From positions 48,794,740-48,858,739 of the forward strand of contig CM067356.1 in NCBI GenBank assembly GCA_034190875.2: a stretch of DNA of 64,000 nucleotides, written 5' to 3'. A program made the position numbers and the translations under genes. This document shows, piece after piece, positions 24,051 to 36,938 of this stretch. Every line of letters begins with the position of its first letter. Position 1 is the first letter of the stretch. Under the pieces are notes generated by a model, which worked only from the letters and a program-made list of their open reading frames with translations, made no database searches and was not told where the DNA came from. This stretch comes from Urechis unicinctus (taxonomy: Eukaryota; Annelida; Polychaeta; Xenopneusta; Urechidae).

Positions 24051-25199
24051 TTCCCAGAAGCCATCTACTGAATATACGCAGGTGATTTCAAAATACATTC
24101 GTATTAAACGCCTTCGCTTAAATACACTGCGAAAAGGTGTTGATTTACAAAATAGCAATTAACGTGAAAAAACTCCCGAATATATTGTATAAGCAATAGA
24201 TTAATACAATGGTATACTTAATGCATACCCATAATCAATCTTACCTGATTCAGCACATACTCAGTCAACACACTTATATCCACACCATTTCATCCACAAG
24301 TCACTTTATTCGCCAGTCCGGCAATGTCAATGCTTCGTTTATTCAGATGAATTGTAAAAAAACATCGATCTCATCCGTGAGTCGAGCTTATAACCAAACA
24401 TAAATAGAGCGTACTTTTTAATTTAACTACGTAATTTGAAATGGCATTTCAAGACCACCACCATTTATGTTCGCAGATTATGATATGCTAGCTTCTAACA
24501 TTATGTTGTTGTTGCCGATATTCAATATGATTTGGTTCAATGCGGCTTTGCATTGGAGTGTTTCGCTTACGATGGTTTCAATTCGATAACATGATGCAGA
24601 TGCGACAGTATGACTGGATAGTGATTGATGGATCGTATGGAAGCTTCATGACTCATTTGTAACAGTAGTGGTTGGTAGAAACAAATGCATTGGTGACAGC
24701 GGTGACGAATGTATCAGTTAACTAACACAATTGCTTCCATGAGCAGCACTATTGTTATTTACAAGCATAAATAAACCATTGCTTATACTCAAGTTACAAC
24801 CAGTATTTTGTACTGGTAGATCAACACCACAACATCTCCAATGAATCCGTACGTGTAGATACCAATGCAGCATGAATCTCATACAGATGGCAATATCTGG
24901 CTGTAGTCGACATTGATGCGATTTTTACCTGTGATTGCTTGATTATATGTTAATGAATACAGTACGTGCATCACGGTGCGCCAAGCAAGTCAATTCACTA
25001 AAAACATCACCGAAAGTATAACTGGGTTTTGCCTGTTACAAGTCTGACATAGATTGATCGTATGGCTTCTGGTAGATGAGTCCCAGAGTTTTGCAGACAT
25101 AAACTTGAATTGGTACATTAAGAGAAATATTCACATCGATGCACACATTAGCATGTAACGTAATGACATTTGAAAAGCAATCAGTCTTAAGGGGCCTTT

Positions 25200-25720
25200 C
25201 AGGTAAGCTGCGTCGTCGGTTTTTCAGTTCATCAGTCTAACTAGCTTAATACCGCAGATGCATGTTAAGACACACGCAGACTTAAGCAAAAACAACCTGT
25301 AGCACAACACCTGCTGTCAGTCTTTGTGCAGTGTTCATATAGAATAACTTGACTGTGTTTGATGCAAATTTTATCTCCCATAGCTAGCAACAAGACATCT
25401 AAAGCGGCGTGTAGTGTTTGAAGATTTTCACCAGATGCTCACCTGATATTCACCTGCTGTGGATCAGCCCGTACAACTACGGGGGATGAGCACTCCAATG
25501 CTCAGGATAAAAAAGTTGTGATTATATAAAAACCATATTGTCTGGTAGAAGACTAAAAATAGTATAACAGGAGTATCTGCGTGTTTATGTTACGCAAGTT
25601 TTGTAATGTTGCGATTTCCTAAGGTAAGTGTGTGTTGCAATCTATTTAAACCTATACATGTTAGATGAATCACCATATTGGCGCCGCCAAATCAGTCTTA
25701 TTAAATGATCGTATGTTACT
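25200..25720 (+). repeat. Member A of the AAGCGGCG repeat family
   Basis: Contains ACATCTAAAGCGGCGTGT, then TTTTCACCAGATGCTCACCTGATATTC, then a stretch alignable with 39960-40265 (GTATAACAGGAGTATCTGCG with AGTGTTGAAGGAGCATCTGAG; CGCCGCCAAATCAGTCT with CGCCACCTATCGGTCT). Other members are at 39770-40265, 44400-44825 (inverted), 50900-51180 and about 54610. Family identity is unknown. Confidence 0.6.
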
Positions 25721-27659
25721 AATGCAATATAAGGATATAAGCAACTGGTAACAGTCATAACATGTTGTGAGTATATTAAAAAGAAGACAAATCGGTTAAG
25801 AGTTGTATCAGAGAATCTCATCTCCTGGATCATGCATATTACTTCGTCAAGGGAAGCAATGTAATGTTTAGGCGGCAAAGCATCAGGAAAGTACCATTAT
25901 AGCAGTGTTTGAGTGTCAATACTAACCTCAGTCCATGTGTGTTTAATATGGGTGACATAGTAACGAATAATTTAAAAGGATTAAGATTGGTACAACAAGT
26001 CTGTGGGTTAGTTCTATTATAATTTGGTCTAAAAAACGGACAGAATTTATGGTTGCCATGCCCTTTACGAATTTGTCCTGTGATAAATAAGCATGTAATG
26101 CTACCCCGAATTAGCAGTAGATGAATCAAATGCAGCAGGTTATATCTGAACTCCCTCTACGCTGAATGAAAGCAGTATATTGATGTATCACTGGTGCCGG
26201 GTGGGTCTCTATCAGCGATGACCACTGTAGAGCAGCCAGTGCTCTCACTGCCAGATACTGATGCCAAGCGACAGTCACACATTGACACATGCTGTTCCAC
26301 AGCTGTGCAATCATTCGCCTACTCGTCATGACTTGCAGTGCTGCATACAAAGTAACAATAAAATGAATCCTTGCACACGAATTTTTCTCTATGTCGAAAT
26401 CAATAAACAAGAGTGTGGTGCTGAACATACGTTGGAAATAATGTGTTCAATGAACTTAAGTCATTCTTACTGATAGTACAAGTTCTGATACCAAACTCCT
26501 GCATTACTCGATGCATACAGCAAAGCAAAACATTATATATCATTTCCTCTGCACAATCCGTGACAAATAACGTGCACTTTGATACTGCAAAACTAGAAGT
26601 ATTGTAAAACTGGAAGCTCAGTCAGAATACCAATTGGCTGATTTTTGTCTTATCGCCTAAAACATATATGCTTATGTAAAGGTTTATTGATTGACTGTTT
26701 GGGTTATCAATAAACGGATCGATTCAGATAAACAAGGATAAGGCTCGTATCACATTCGTGTGTTTGAGATGTTCAACGTATGCGTATGGGAAGGCCTGCG
26801 AAAACTATACGGTTATGATGACAATGATGCATTGTTATTGAGACAGAATCAGTGGCCAATGAAAGGACTGTTCGCAATGAAAGGACGTTAACAGCCTTGT
26901 TAGTTTCATTTTAATAGATAGTCATTTCTTTCCAGGCCGTCATAAATCGCCACAGCGTCCGCTGCACCGTTTGTGGGCAAAACTATAGTCATCGTTTGCT
27001 GGAGATATGATCAAAGCGATCAAAATAGATAAAAGAAATCCGCGTATGGTGCCTTGTTTTGTCAGTTATTAGCAGATTACACTTCGTCATAACAACCAAG
27101 TAATCACACCTTTGTGATCCAGACGTATTGGATATTCTTGCTTATTCAGCATTTGCATTAGCACAATAATTAACCTTGGCTTGGATAATAAACCATAGCA
27201 CCGTGTATATAATTCACATACAGATGCTGTCAAATATATGATGTCAAGATTACCACGCTTATTTTAGGTGATGATATGAATATAAGATTTGTCAATAACA
27301 GTACGATTATTTGTATTCGGGTTTGTAATTTATATGGAAACCTTGGAATATTCTGGAATATTTGTTCATGGTATGCCTGGTAGGCTTGCAAATATCATAT
27401 TAAATGCTAAAATGATATTTTACAGTTATCTGTAACTGTAGTTGAGAGTTAAAGCAGTGACCCAGAGCTCGTTTGTGACTTGATTCATCGAGAAATACAC
27501 AATTGCAAATATCTTTTTGTCGCAGCAGTAAGGAATAACGTTCAACTTCCCTTTTGGTACTTAGAGAGTTGGCAATTTATAATATTAGCTTAATAATCAT
27601 ACCGTCTAAAGCATATGATATTGTTAGAAGGCTGAAATGATTGCCGATAGTGACCAGTG

Positions 27660-28371
27660 TCAAAAAACATGGACATTCGTGCACCATTACGCGATGGTGA
27701 GTTCAGTACGCCGCCATGCGGTTCGCGTGTTTCACTCCCAATTAGAAGATTACCCTCAGCACTGATATCCGACTTGTTTTGCTTTTATTGATAACATGTT
27801 CAATAAGCTACATAAATGAACCCGCCGTAAATAACTATGATAGTTTAGTCTCAATAGAAGGCCCACGATTAACTTCGATCCAGACATTCGTGCACCATTA
27901 CAGCTTCCCAAGCGGTTCGTGCGTTTTATTATCACTCTGTACAACCTACCGACAGCTTACTTGTATTGCTGTTATAGACAAAGATTGAATAAACTACATT
28001 AGTCATATCTGTGCATGCGAAAAACCTTACAATGACGGTAATGTAGTCAGATCATGCAATTGGATTTGTTATTTATATACTCAATAGTACCTTTGTTTCG
28101 TTACATCATTAGGAGCTTAAAACTTAACCTCTTCTTTGGCTGCAGATCGAAACAGATTGTAATGGTAGAATCCCTGGCCACGTGGTGCACAATGCAAACG
28201 TAATGTTAACAACGGCCTATTTATCATTGAATTGTTGACGGAAGTGAAGAAGGGCTGCGGTAAGACGCATATATGCCATGCATTGCTGGTGTAAGCTTTG
28301 TGGCAGTTGTGTGGCAGTAATGCATCAGAGTAACGTAGCATTATCTTTCATCATATTTTTGCAGAATCGTT
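27660..28371 (-). repeat. Downstream-flank module of membrane-protein copy a
   Basis: Starts with GCGATGGTGAGTTCAGTACG at 27691 and runs as the 3' flank of the minus-strand gene family. The same start word is at 36939, 52690 and 59044. A second, weaker internal repeat (CATTCGTGCACCATTAC at about 27674 and 27888) shows an older local duplication. No coding frame is conserved among the copies, so it is taken as 3' untranslated or flanking DNA. Confidence 0.6.
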
Positions 28372-29238
28372 CAAAAATAGATCCTGGTCAGTTAACTTCG
28401 GTACTTTGCAGCTTGGAAATTGTTGCTTTACTTCCTGGCTTTGTGCCAATAATGGCATACTATTGCTGCCAAATTCTGATATCAATACAATGTTCAAACT
28501 GTCAATAACATCTGTCGTTTCTGTTGCTACCGAATCCTCTTTAATAAACGCAGCCTTTAGCTGTCTAAACAAATACAATCAACTGCCAAGTCAACAGCCA
28601 CGGTCGGGATAGGCAACCATGATGTAATGTTATCAATAATCATATCATTTTATGTTGTTGCCCTTAGTTTCATCTCCCAATTTTGTCACTGACGTGTATA
28701 GCCTTTACTGCCAATCACAGCAGGTTTTGTCATAAAATAGGATTTAGCTATGGTGTTAAAGGTTACAACGAGGTGAGTTTACGCTGTATAAACTTTTACT
28801 AAGGCATATTCGAATGTAATTGCCTATGCTCATTTTCCAATGCAGTCAGCCAAATATCGCTTCCACGCTGTAATTATTGCCGTTGTTCAGTTTTAATGCT
28901 TAAATAGCAAAACAAATGTTGCATATTGCAGCTGATAACAGGCAATAACTTTCAATACAAATGTTGCTGCTACCTTGGGTAAGTAGTGTTCACAAAATAA
29001 CGGGCATTGGGCAGATATAACACTACGCTTCGTCAAAGGAAACGTCAATAAATCCGATGTCGTCAATTCTATACAAAAGGCCGCAAAAATATTCAAGTGT
29101 ACATTTGCGGTTAAGTTGTATTGGCAACGAGTGACGTCAATATCTTCCTTTATATCTTCTTTCATTCCTTAGTATAACCAACAGGAAAGAGAAACTCGGT
29201 AATGTATGTCATCAGTTCACAAATGTTAGAGAAGAGAA

Positions 29239-29541
29239 CGTGTAGCATTCGTTAGATGCCGATTCGTCAAAACGATTATTTGGGTTCCTCTAATCATAAG
29301 ATAATTATGGCTGTAATCTTGGAGCATTATTACATAATGTCTGTATCTCACCTGTCTGATACAGTGTCGGGGGCAGCACGTGGTGATTAGTGCCAGTAAC
29401 ACCGTGGTTACTCCCAGAGCTAAAACACAGGGCGAATAACGTGATAACGATAAGAAACACAGTTGTGTTGCATCTAATGGTGTCACATGGAGCTGCTGTT
29501 GTCTGAGTTATCCTTGAACTGTCATACCTGACAGCATACAA
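29239..29541 (-). pseudogene. Membrane-protein family copy a, frameshifted and lacking its tail exon
   Basis: The transmembrane exon is recognisable between a likely acceptor (TGCTGTCAG, minus strand) at 29527 and a donor (CAG|GTGAGAT) at 29352. It encodes SSRITQTTAAPCDTIRCNTT followed by the start of the helix. It is 176 bases long against 175 in copy c. One extra base between ITLFALCF and LALGVTT shifts the frame, so the second half of the helix is read in another phase. In the intron, sequence matching b and c stops at GAACGTGTAGC (29239), just before where the acceptor and tail exon should be. A deletion of about 260 bases has removed that exon. Two independent lesions make this a pseudogene. 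The flank further up (29590-29870) matches 61150-61420 beside copy c. Confidence 0.7.
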
Positions 29542-30173
29542 AACAACATTGTGATCACAAAAGATTGGGGTAATAATCCATCGCCAAATACACGCTGTAA
29601 GGTGCCGCGCAAACCATAAATCTGTTAGTTGATGCTGTTATTATTGATGTTAAAACAGCCTGATAGTGGCAACAAACAGTAGATGGAAAACCCCAAGAGG
29701 GCGCATACATACATATTTCTATGAAGGCGCCTAATAGGCATTGCACAATACACACAGAGAGTGTTCAGAGTAAATATGTGCGGCTGTTATTGCCGGTTAT
29801 CAGCTGCAATATGCAATCATTTATGATGTCACAGAGCAATGAGCCATTTGCCGATAATATCATTGGAAACAACGAGATAACCATATCGACAAGCATCACC
29901 GGTAAAAGTTTACATTAATTGATAACAATATTGAGTGAAGAGTTCGTAAAATGCCATTGTGTGACCAAAGAAACGACTGCGGATATATCAGCAATAGATT
30001 TATCATACTCCCCTGGCAACAGAGCTAATGGCTGGAGTTGCAGCAAAGGGCTCATAACCCCTACGCCCAATGCCCAGCCTATAGAAGATTCAGCCATTTT
30101 CAAATATCACCGAATGGGTGATGGATCGAGGATATGATATCAATAACGTGATGCGTAATCAAATGGAACCTTA

Positions 30174-30557
30174 GAAATCTGACATTGATTTCCTATTCGA
30201 ATTCAATTTGTCCTTCCTGCATTCAATAATCGGTAAATAATTATGCAAAACAAATTTAATGGCTACCATTAATGCAGAATGATTGAGCAAATATATCAGG
30301 TACTTCCGCGACATTGTCAAGGCGCTGTGTTCTGGTCTTGGATAAACTGATTACATAAACAGAAATCTGACATGATTTCATATTCGAATTCAATGTAATG
30401 CTTTGTCCTTCCTGCCTTCAATAATCGGTTAATGATTATGCAAAACAAATTTAATCGCTTCCATTAATGCAGAATGATTGAGCAAATATCTCAGATACTT
30501 CCGCGACATTGTCAAGGCGCTGTGTGCTGGTCTGGGATAAACTGATTACATAAACAA
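30174..30557. repeat. Two-unit tandem duplication, about 188-196 bp each
   Basis: Unit 1 (30174-30361) and unit 2 (30362-30557) both start GAAATCTGACAT and end ACTGATTACATAAACA, with about 90 percent identity by eye. The second has a small insertion (TGTAATGC). It lies in the 3.1-kb stretch present only in copy 1. Confidence 0.9.
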
Positions 30558-33159
30558 GAAGTGACGATAGCTGATTTAATAAAGTGACGTATGTTATCGG
30601 TCCTCAAATTGAAGCCAACATTCAACGACAGTCACATTACATTGAGTCGATCAACCAGCCATATTAAATGTGATCCTTCTTTCGGCTCGGGTCGAATCAT
30701 TATTTACAAGTTATCGTGGTCAGTTTCGTCTGTTTTTATTTATGTGTGGTTGAAATATATATTTGTTTATGTTTGTTAGGTTTTGAGCATAGAGCTCGAC
30801 CGTTCGCAATTTTAAAATTTTACCGTCAAATTGTGATACGATGAAGACATCGTCCTTGCGCCGAGCCGAGACGTTATGTTTTGAGCGTTTCTTCCAACTA
30901 AGGTCAGGTCATTGAAAATGTAACAATGTTAAACCTTTATCTTCGTCGATAATAATGATTGTCAAAACTTTCCAAAATTGTATTTAATTGTTAATAGGTC
31001 AGTTTTTTAAAAATCGATCGCTTATAACATTGATATTATTAGTTCTATGATTATAAACATCGGGTCAAATATTGATTATGACTGCTTTAATTAAATTATA
31101 AGATACCATGGACGCCGATGGATTGACGCCCCGCATCGACTTAAATAATTGTTCGATCACAAAACAGATAACATGTCATGATAGTTTTCAGAAAAATGCA
31201 TAGCTCCGCCAGGCCAAGGACGAGTGGTCAGATTGATCGGCTTTAAATGAATACTGAAGAAACGAGAACAGGTCAATCGTTCAATATTTTGATGTAAGTG
31301 TCCCTTGATGTGACTGTTGTTAGTGAACACGTGAGCAAATGGTTGTACAAATTTGCGATTAGTGATAGATATATCATGATAATAAAGTGCGCAATGTCCC
31401 AAACCCGACCCAATCCCTTCCTATTAATTATTCCAAATAACGATAAAGTCAGTCTTATCTCCATTAATTCGATTGCTGTGGAATCCTATGAGCAGATGCT
31501 AGAAGTTTCCTGATTACATCATTGCAATCTGCAACAGAACCGGAAGCTTGATGAGTCGTTTGTAGCAGTAGCGATTGGATCAAATTGATATGCTGCGTTA
31601 TTGTATAAACATTCTCCTCTTTTACTGCCGTGTTTTGAATATACTCCGAAAAAGTAATGATTTACAAATGATTAGTAAGGCACATAGTGAATACACAGTA
31701 GATGATTCAATACTGCAGCTCTATAAAACCAATCAGAAATAATTTAACTCAAGTTCAATGTACAATTCTCTTCCCTACATCCGCGTATAAGCCATTTCAA
31801 TTGCCAGCCCGAAAAAAAGCAATAATGCATGGATGACTGCCTATTGCGTCTTTCTGACCAGGTGATGTGCATCTCAGGTGACTTACATTATCGAAACGAA
31901 TTGAATCTCTTTTGTGAGCCAAACTATTTATTTCAAGATATTTTTCGCCCACGTGGTTTGTAGGGTTTATCGCAAGTACCTATAAAATTCCTTAAAGGTC
32001 GACATATACACTTGAGGATTAACATAAAATAATGTCACTTATATTTCTTTATATCATGACATTATTATAAGGGGATGCAATGAAGACTGAGTTTGTTCAT
32101 ATCATTCAATAATTTCTTATTCGGTATTGTAGGTACATGGTGCATAACTTAAATACGCCAATCGACAACCCGAAGAGCAATGCTCGATATCCGATGTAGC
32201 AAGTTATCAGAAACACTCTCCTGTTAATAACACTAAGAGGCTACATCGCTGTTAAAAGCAACATAACACTGCGATGTTTTGTTTTGTTTTTCAATATCTG
32301 TTGTCGATAAAACAACAGACATAGCAATAATTTTGAATGCATGGAAAAGACAATGACGATGAAAAAAGTAAATTCATTAGGCCGTTTTGGTATAATTATG
32401 TTTCCTCCTCCTTAGATGTCAGGGTTTGTTGATATTACAATGCAAAGATAAAACAGGTAATGGAATGCTTATCGGCGAGGTGTCAAATTCATTAGCCGCA
32501 AATTTCTTCAACTGACACCTGCCACTCACACTTCAACTAATTGGGAACGACCGTGTCCTCTTTTCTACTACAACAACTAGAGAGAGCACCGGTGCGAAAC
32601 GGTAATTTAAGCAAAGATATTGGTCAGTTCAATGGTGGCATAAGAGAGGTTTAAATTCAACATAAACACTTCCAATCACACGTGCATTTGTAATGAATTC
32701 CGTCATTCTTTACTCTTTCACTAAATGTCCGGAACGGAATCCGAACGATAATTAATTAAGTAAAACGATCTGCAAAAAACATTTTATCATTTGTTTTCAA
32801 ATAGCCGTGAATAACCGTTCAAATTAACCACTTACATATGTACGTTACAGTATTGTATAACTGGAATGTGACATTTAGAATACCCATTGTCTGATATTAA
32901 ACCTACATTGCCTAAATCAAATAAACTTATGAGAAGGTTGATATATTGACTTCTAGGTTAAAATTATTAGGATCGATTACAATTTACCAGTGATAAATCT
33001 ACACCTATGTTGCTAAAGTGACGACATCGTAATGTTTGAGTTGCTGAGCATATATGTGAGTGTTGGCGACTGCGTTGCAGCGCTGTGGTATTGTCCGGGG
33101 GAACAGCATGGGGGAATAGTAGCGCTATAATATGGCGCATATAATGTAATCGCGTCGCG

Positions 33160-33345
33160 ATCAGCGGCGAATCCCATGATTTAATTTGGCTATTGTTCGT
33201 TATGACACAAAGTTAATGGCCCTACTTGCTTCATTGCAATAAATGGTCCCGCGATTTACTTCGATCATTGGCGTCATGCATCATTACCGCTTCCTGTTCA
33301 CTAGGAAAGCCTGTTTTATTTGTGGGTCACAATACAATGCTTGTC
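33160..33345. repeat. Relic of the family flank module
   Basis: GATCAGCGGCGAATCCCATG, then TTTGGCTATTGTTC and CATTACCGCTTCC, correspond to sequence just left of 36939 (GGTCAGCGGC, TTGGCTATTGTTC). The duplicate in copy 2 is at 56245-56390. No gene of the family is recognisable beside it. Confidence 0.5.
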
Positions 33346-33705
33346 AACGTTAGCTTGAGATATGAACGCTTCGGCGCTAGTGTCATTACCGTTATGCAGT
33401 GCTAAAATGTATGAATGGCCCTGGCGCTTTCAATATACTTGCTGATGCTTGTAATGGCAGACGTTCGTGTGACCTGGTCGTACTCACGTGAGCTCAATAT
33501 ACTTTTTGGCTACAGCCGCTTGAATGTCAGTGACTCATTAATGACAGCTCACGATTATGTGTGATCTTGTGGCGTCCACCACTGATAAAAAGCGAAATCA
33601 TGAGCAATCTGATTTTTGACCTCAGTGGTCTGATCTAGGTTTACAGCATATATCTACGACTATCGCTTTCCACCATCTGTAATTATGACAGGGATAAAAT
33701 GCTCG

Positions 33706-34125
33706 TCTACTACCTCGTCTCAAACTGTATAGGTAGAGACACACAATATTATACAATTAACATACGCAATATCAACGAACATTTAGCTCAGTGTTTCTGT
33801 CGGATGTTTTTTTTATATCCACGATGGTTATTTTTCCTCAATAAAACCGTCCTGCAGCATAGCACCTCTCGTTAGACGTCATGCAACTGAAGACAGTGAC
33901 ACGTGAAATAAGTTTAATCGTAGATAAGTATGTATTACACGTGTAACTATAGCAACCCAAAAACTAAACCGGCGCTTGACTATTTTTCCCCAAAGGCTCA
34001 ACTGTGGATGAGCAAGAACTACGCCTTTAGATGAGCCTTTCAGTGCAGACGATGTAGAGGCATTATTAAAGCGAGCTATATTAAAATCTTTATTTATTCT
34101 GTGGATCTATAAATTCCGTTCAACA
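33706..34125. other. 420-bp segment absent from duplication copy 2
   Basis: Copy 2 passes directly from GACAGGGATGAATTG to CATTTTGTTCCTG at about 56918. Copy 1 has an extra 420 bases here. No terminal inverted repeats are evident, so insertion and deletion are equally possible. Confidence 0.6.
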
Positions 34126-34369
34126 AACAAACATTTTGTTCCTGTTTTAGTAAACGCCCAGCTCTGTTTCGTAAACGGATGACTTACTATTATAAACCAA
34201 GTTACTCTCGCCGATACCCAGTGAACTTCTGTGGTTTGATGGATACAGGCGCGTAAAACATTATTTTGCCAGGGCAGTTTGCGGCAATGGTTACTAATCC
34301 TGACGTGATATAATGCTCAATATGATCTGTTATACTGGCGTGTTATGTAACTTTCCTCTTACCTCTCGA

Positions 34370-34520
34370 CAACGTAGATGTTATGATGCGCATCTCCTTT
34401 AGCTTGGTTGCTTTGGTGTCTTGAAACCAGGAGCTAGCGGCTGCAAGATCCTTTCGTGATTACAGCATAACAAACTGCAGTCATTTTCGACGGTACTGCT
34501 TGAAGGAAATCAAAATCATG
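34370..34520 (+). repeat. CTTTAGCTTGG dispersed element
   Basis: CCTTTAGCTTGGTTGCTTTG, then GGAGCTAGCGG, then CGTGATTACAGCAT. The same order is seen at 39615-39760, 49620-49750 and 57185-57330, and inverted at 45560-45716. A shorter 3' part (CTGATTACATCATTG..GAAGCTTGATGAGTCGTTTG) is at 31508 and 53886. It is non-coding; a SINE- or MITE-like element is possible, but no tail or terminal repeat is clear. Confidence 0.6.
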
Positions 34521-34559
34521 CCCCGTTATTCAATAAACACAGGTCATTTCCAAATTTAA

Positions 34560-35925
34560 ACAAAATTCATGCCTTGTGTTGAGTTAAATTAATAGCGAAA
34601 AGTGTTGTTTAACTAATCGGCAAGTGGGGCACAATTTGTCGGGTGGCGGATGCCCTGCCATTAACTCCCCAATCAATCTTTTATCTTGCTCCGCTTATTA
34701 CGAAGTCATGGTTTATCGCAATACGTCTTCATTTCGGTGGATGGTTATCTTATCACACAGTAGTTATTTATGACTAAGAGGATGTCTCTGATTGATCTAA
34801 AGACGCGCAATCGCTACATATCTGTTAATTATCCCATAGATGAGTTGCACAGTAAAAGAAATTGTGCTTTTCTTACATCTGTAAATGCTGCCTTGTCTAA
34901 GAGACATTTGGCTGATTATTTTAGTGAAGGTATGTGTGATTGTTTCCACCTGGTCGGTTTTATCGCTGTTTGTGGATATATGTGCCAAGCATATTACTTT
35001 GTGTATATAAATTTACAATTGCTGACAACAACTTAATATGTCGAATGGGGGATCATCTCTATGGTTGCTATGCAATGACATTTCGCTTTTCAAATATATC
35101 TATTCATAAAACTTGTTTAACTCAACAAGCCCTGTTGCACTGACCATCATACATAAGATATTTTATACTCTTACCTACCGCTTACAACGACAACGTCGGT
35201 CGTGACACGTTTAGGCGGATTGCCTGTATATCTTGAATAAAAGTCATAAGAAAACCGTACCTGATTAGAACCCAGCCATATGCAACGGAACAGGGAGCGC
35301 TGATTGAAGCATCCGTGGCTTTATTAAAGGTGCGCAGACCATTATAAACTCTTTCAGTGTATCGAGTTTAATAGATAAGGAAAAGCTATTTTGTGATGCT
35401 TAACAAAATAACAATCATGCAATATTGCTCCTTTAAAGGACATATATGTAATGCCACATCGATGTTTAAGGATAATGGAGTGCTGATTATGTTAACTCAT
35501 TCAATCACATATAATTCATCACACGTATAAAGGACCTATATATACGACCTAAGCAAAGCCTCATCTCCATATTAGCCAACAATAGCGCACTGGAGACAGG
35601 GATAAACTTATGTGTACCCAACCAATCGTAAGCAATCGGACTTCAGACGTCTGCCATCTTACCTATTTTAACAGAACATTTTTTTGCATCCATATCAATT
35701 ACTTCACTGTGTAGTCATGTGATATACATAGACGTATCAAACATCAAGGAACAATGTATCGATTGCTTAACAATGAAGGTTCCCGGAATGATCCTAAGGA
35801 AGCTATACTTTTTGCGTAGTATTTCATACATTTATTGTTGCTTAGAAATGAACGTGATTTACAGTAATGTGTTATATACGACATCTCTATTGGATTATAG
35901 GACAGGTCGTTTGGTGTTCCGACGT
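34560..35925. other. No supportable gene; duplicated at 57380-58735
   Basis: Several frames are shared between the two copies (for example 34940-35143 and 57721-57966) only because the DNA is duplicated. Differences include stops and frame changes, with no sign of protein-level constraint by eye. Confidence 0.4.
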
Positions 35926-36632
35926 TATGTATCCTAATGGTTAGTATTACCTTCAGTTTTCACCTCCCAGGAAATATAAGAATATTGAAGCTGTAGAAAT
36001 TGTTAGAAGCATAAACCACCATTAAGAAAAACCATTATGTAGGGATTTTTAAAAAGCATTTTGTCAAAGCCAAATTAGTATGGCACTGTGTGGATGGTTG
36101 GATGAAGGTACCTTTCATGGAGGGTATGTTAATGTGATTTCTTAAACATGTTTAACCTTTGCCTACCATGTGTGTAGGGCCTGATGGGCTTCTTCGTTGG
36201 TGCTTTTTGTCATTGTTGGCAAGTTGAGGCATTATGATTCTCCTGCATTCATCCTTCTTAAAAAAACAACCAACTATGGTAAATTCCCGTTATGGAATTA
36301 TTTCTCCCTTCCTTCAGCTCAGTGTTTCGAAAAAAAAAATTATCATCATCCCATTTTGGTCACCTACCGAGGAATTCGACTGAGATATCCCGCCAATCTC
36401 AGGGGAAGATTTGAATATTGAGTTTCTCGATTGCAACTCGATTATCATTATTCGATGTGATAACTTTTATACCGACCAATGCATAATCTTTGCTGAATAG
36501 AAGGTAGGTCCCTAATGAATATATAGTCACAATGACCTGCCTCATTACCATAGTTTGATACTTCCAGACATACGTATTCGTCTTCACTGCTCAAGGATCT
36601 TATCGCCTAAATTATTGAATGTCACAGTTAGG
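35926..36632. other. 707-bp segment absent from duplication copy 2
   Basis: Copy 2 joins GTTCCGACG directly to GCTGACAATAGC (about 58735). In copy 1 these words are separated by 707 bases with no open frame of note and no clear terminal repeats. TTAG occurs near both ends, which is too little to call a target-site duplication. Confidence 0.6.
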
Positions 36633-36938
36633 CTGACAATAGCAACAAGGGTCAATAAAGATTTGTCCGCGTCTCGGCTTCAGCTATGTAGTTCGGCATT
36701 CCTTCACCCGTATTTCGCTCACTACATAGCATGAACTGCTGAGAGCACGTGTATTCGTGCTTGCTGGATTGCTGAGGACTGATCTGGTGGAAATGCACAT
36801 TGAAAATGTCTTAAATTGCGCTGATATAATTTGTTCGGTACAGGGTCAGCGGCAAGACGCTTGATTTAAATTGGCTATTGTTCACATTGACAGGAAGATG
36901 ATAATCCTAAAAGATTCATGCAGCTCCCTGTCACCCAA

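Larger units (their letters stand above)
28372..31505. other. Stretch present only in duplication copy 1
   Basis: In copy 2 this 3.13 kb is replaced by about 490 unrelated bases (53393-53883). It contains membrane-protein pseudogene a, the 188-bp tandem duplication and otherwise no gene. Parts of it (28372-29540) are diverged paralogues of 37500-38880, so the stretch belongs to the family module rather than being a foreign insertion. Confidence 0.7.

Noticed and set aside
34940..35143. Frame starting MFPPGRFYRCLWIYVP, repeated at 57721-57966
   Set aside because: Its recurrence is explained by the segmental duplication. The copies diverge in length and C-terminus with no sign of constraint.
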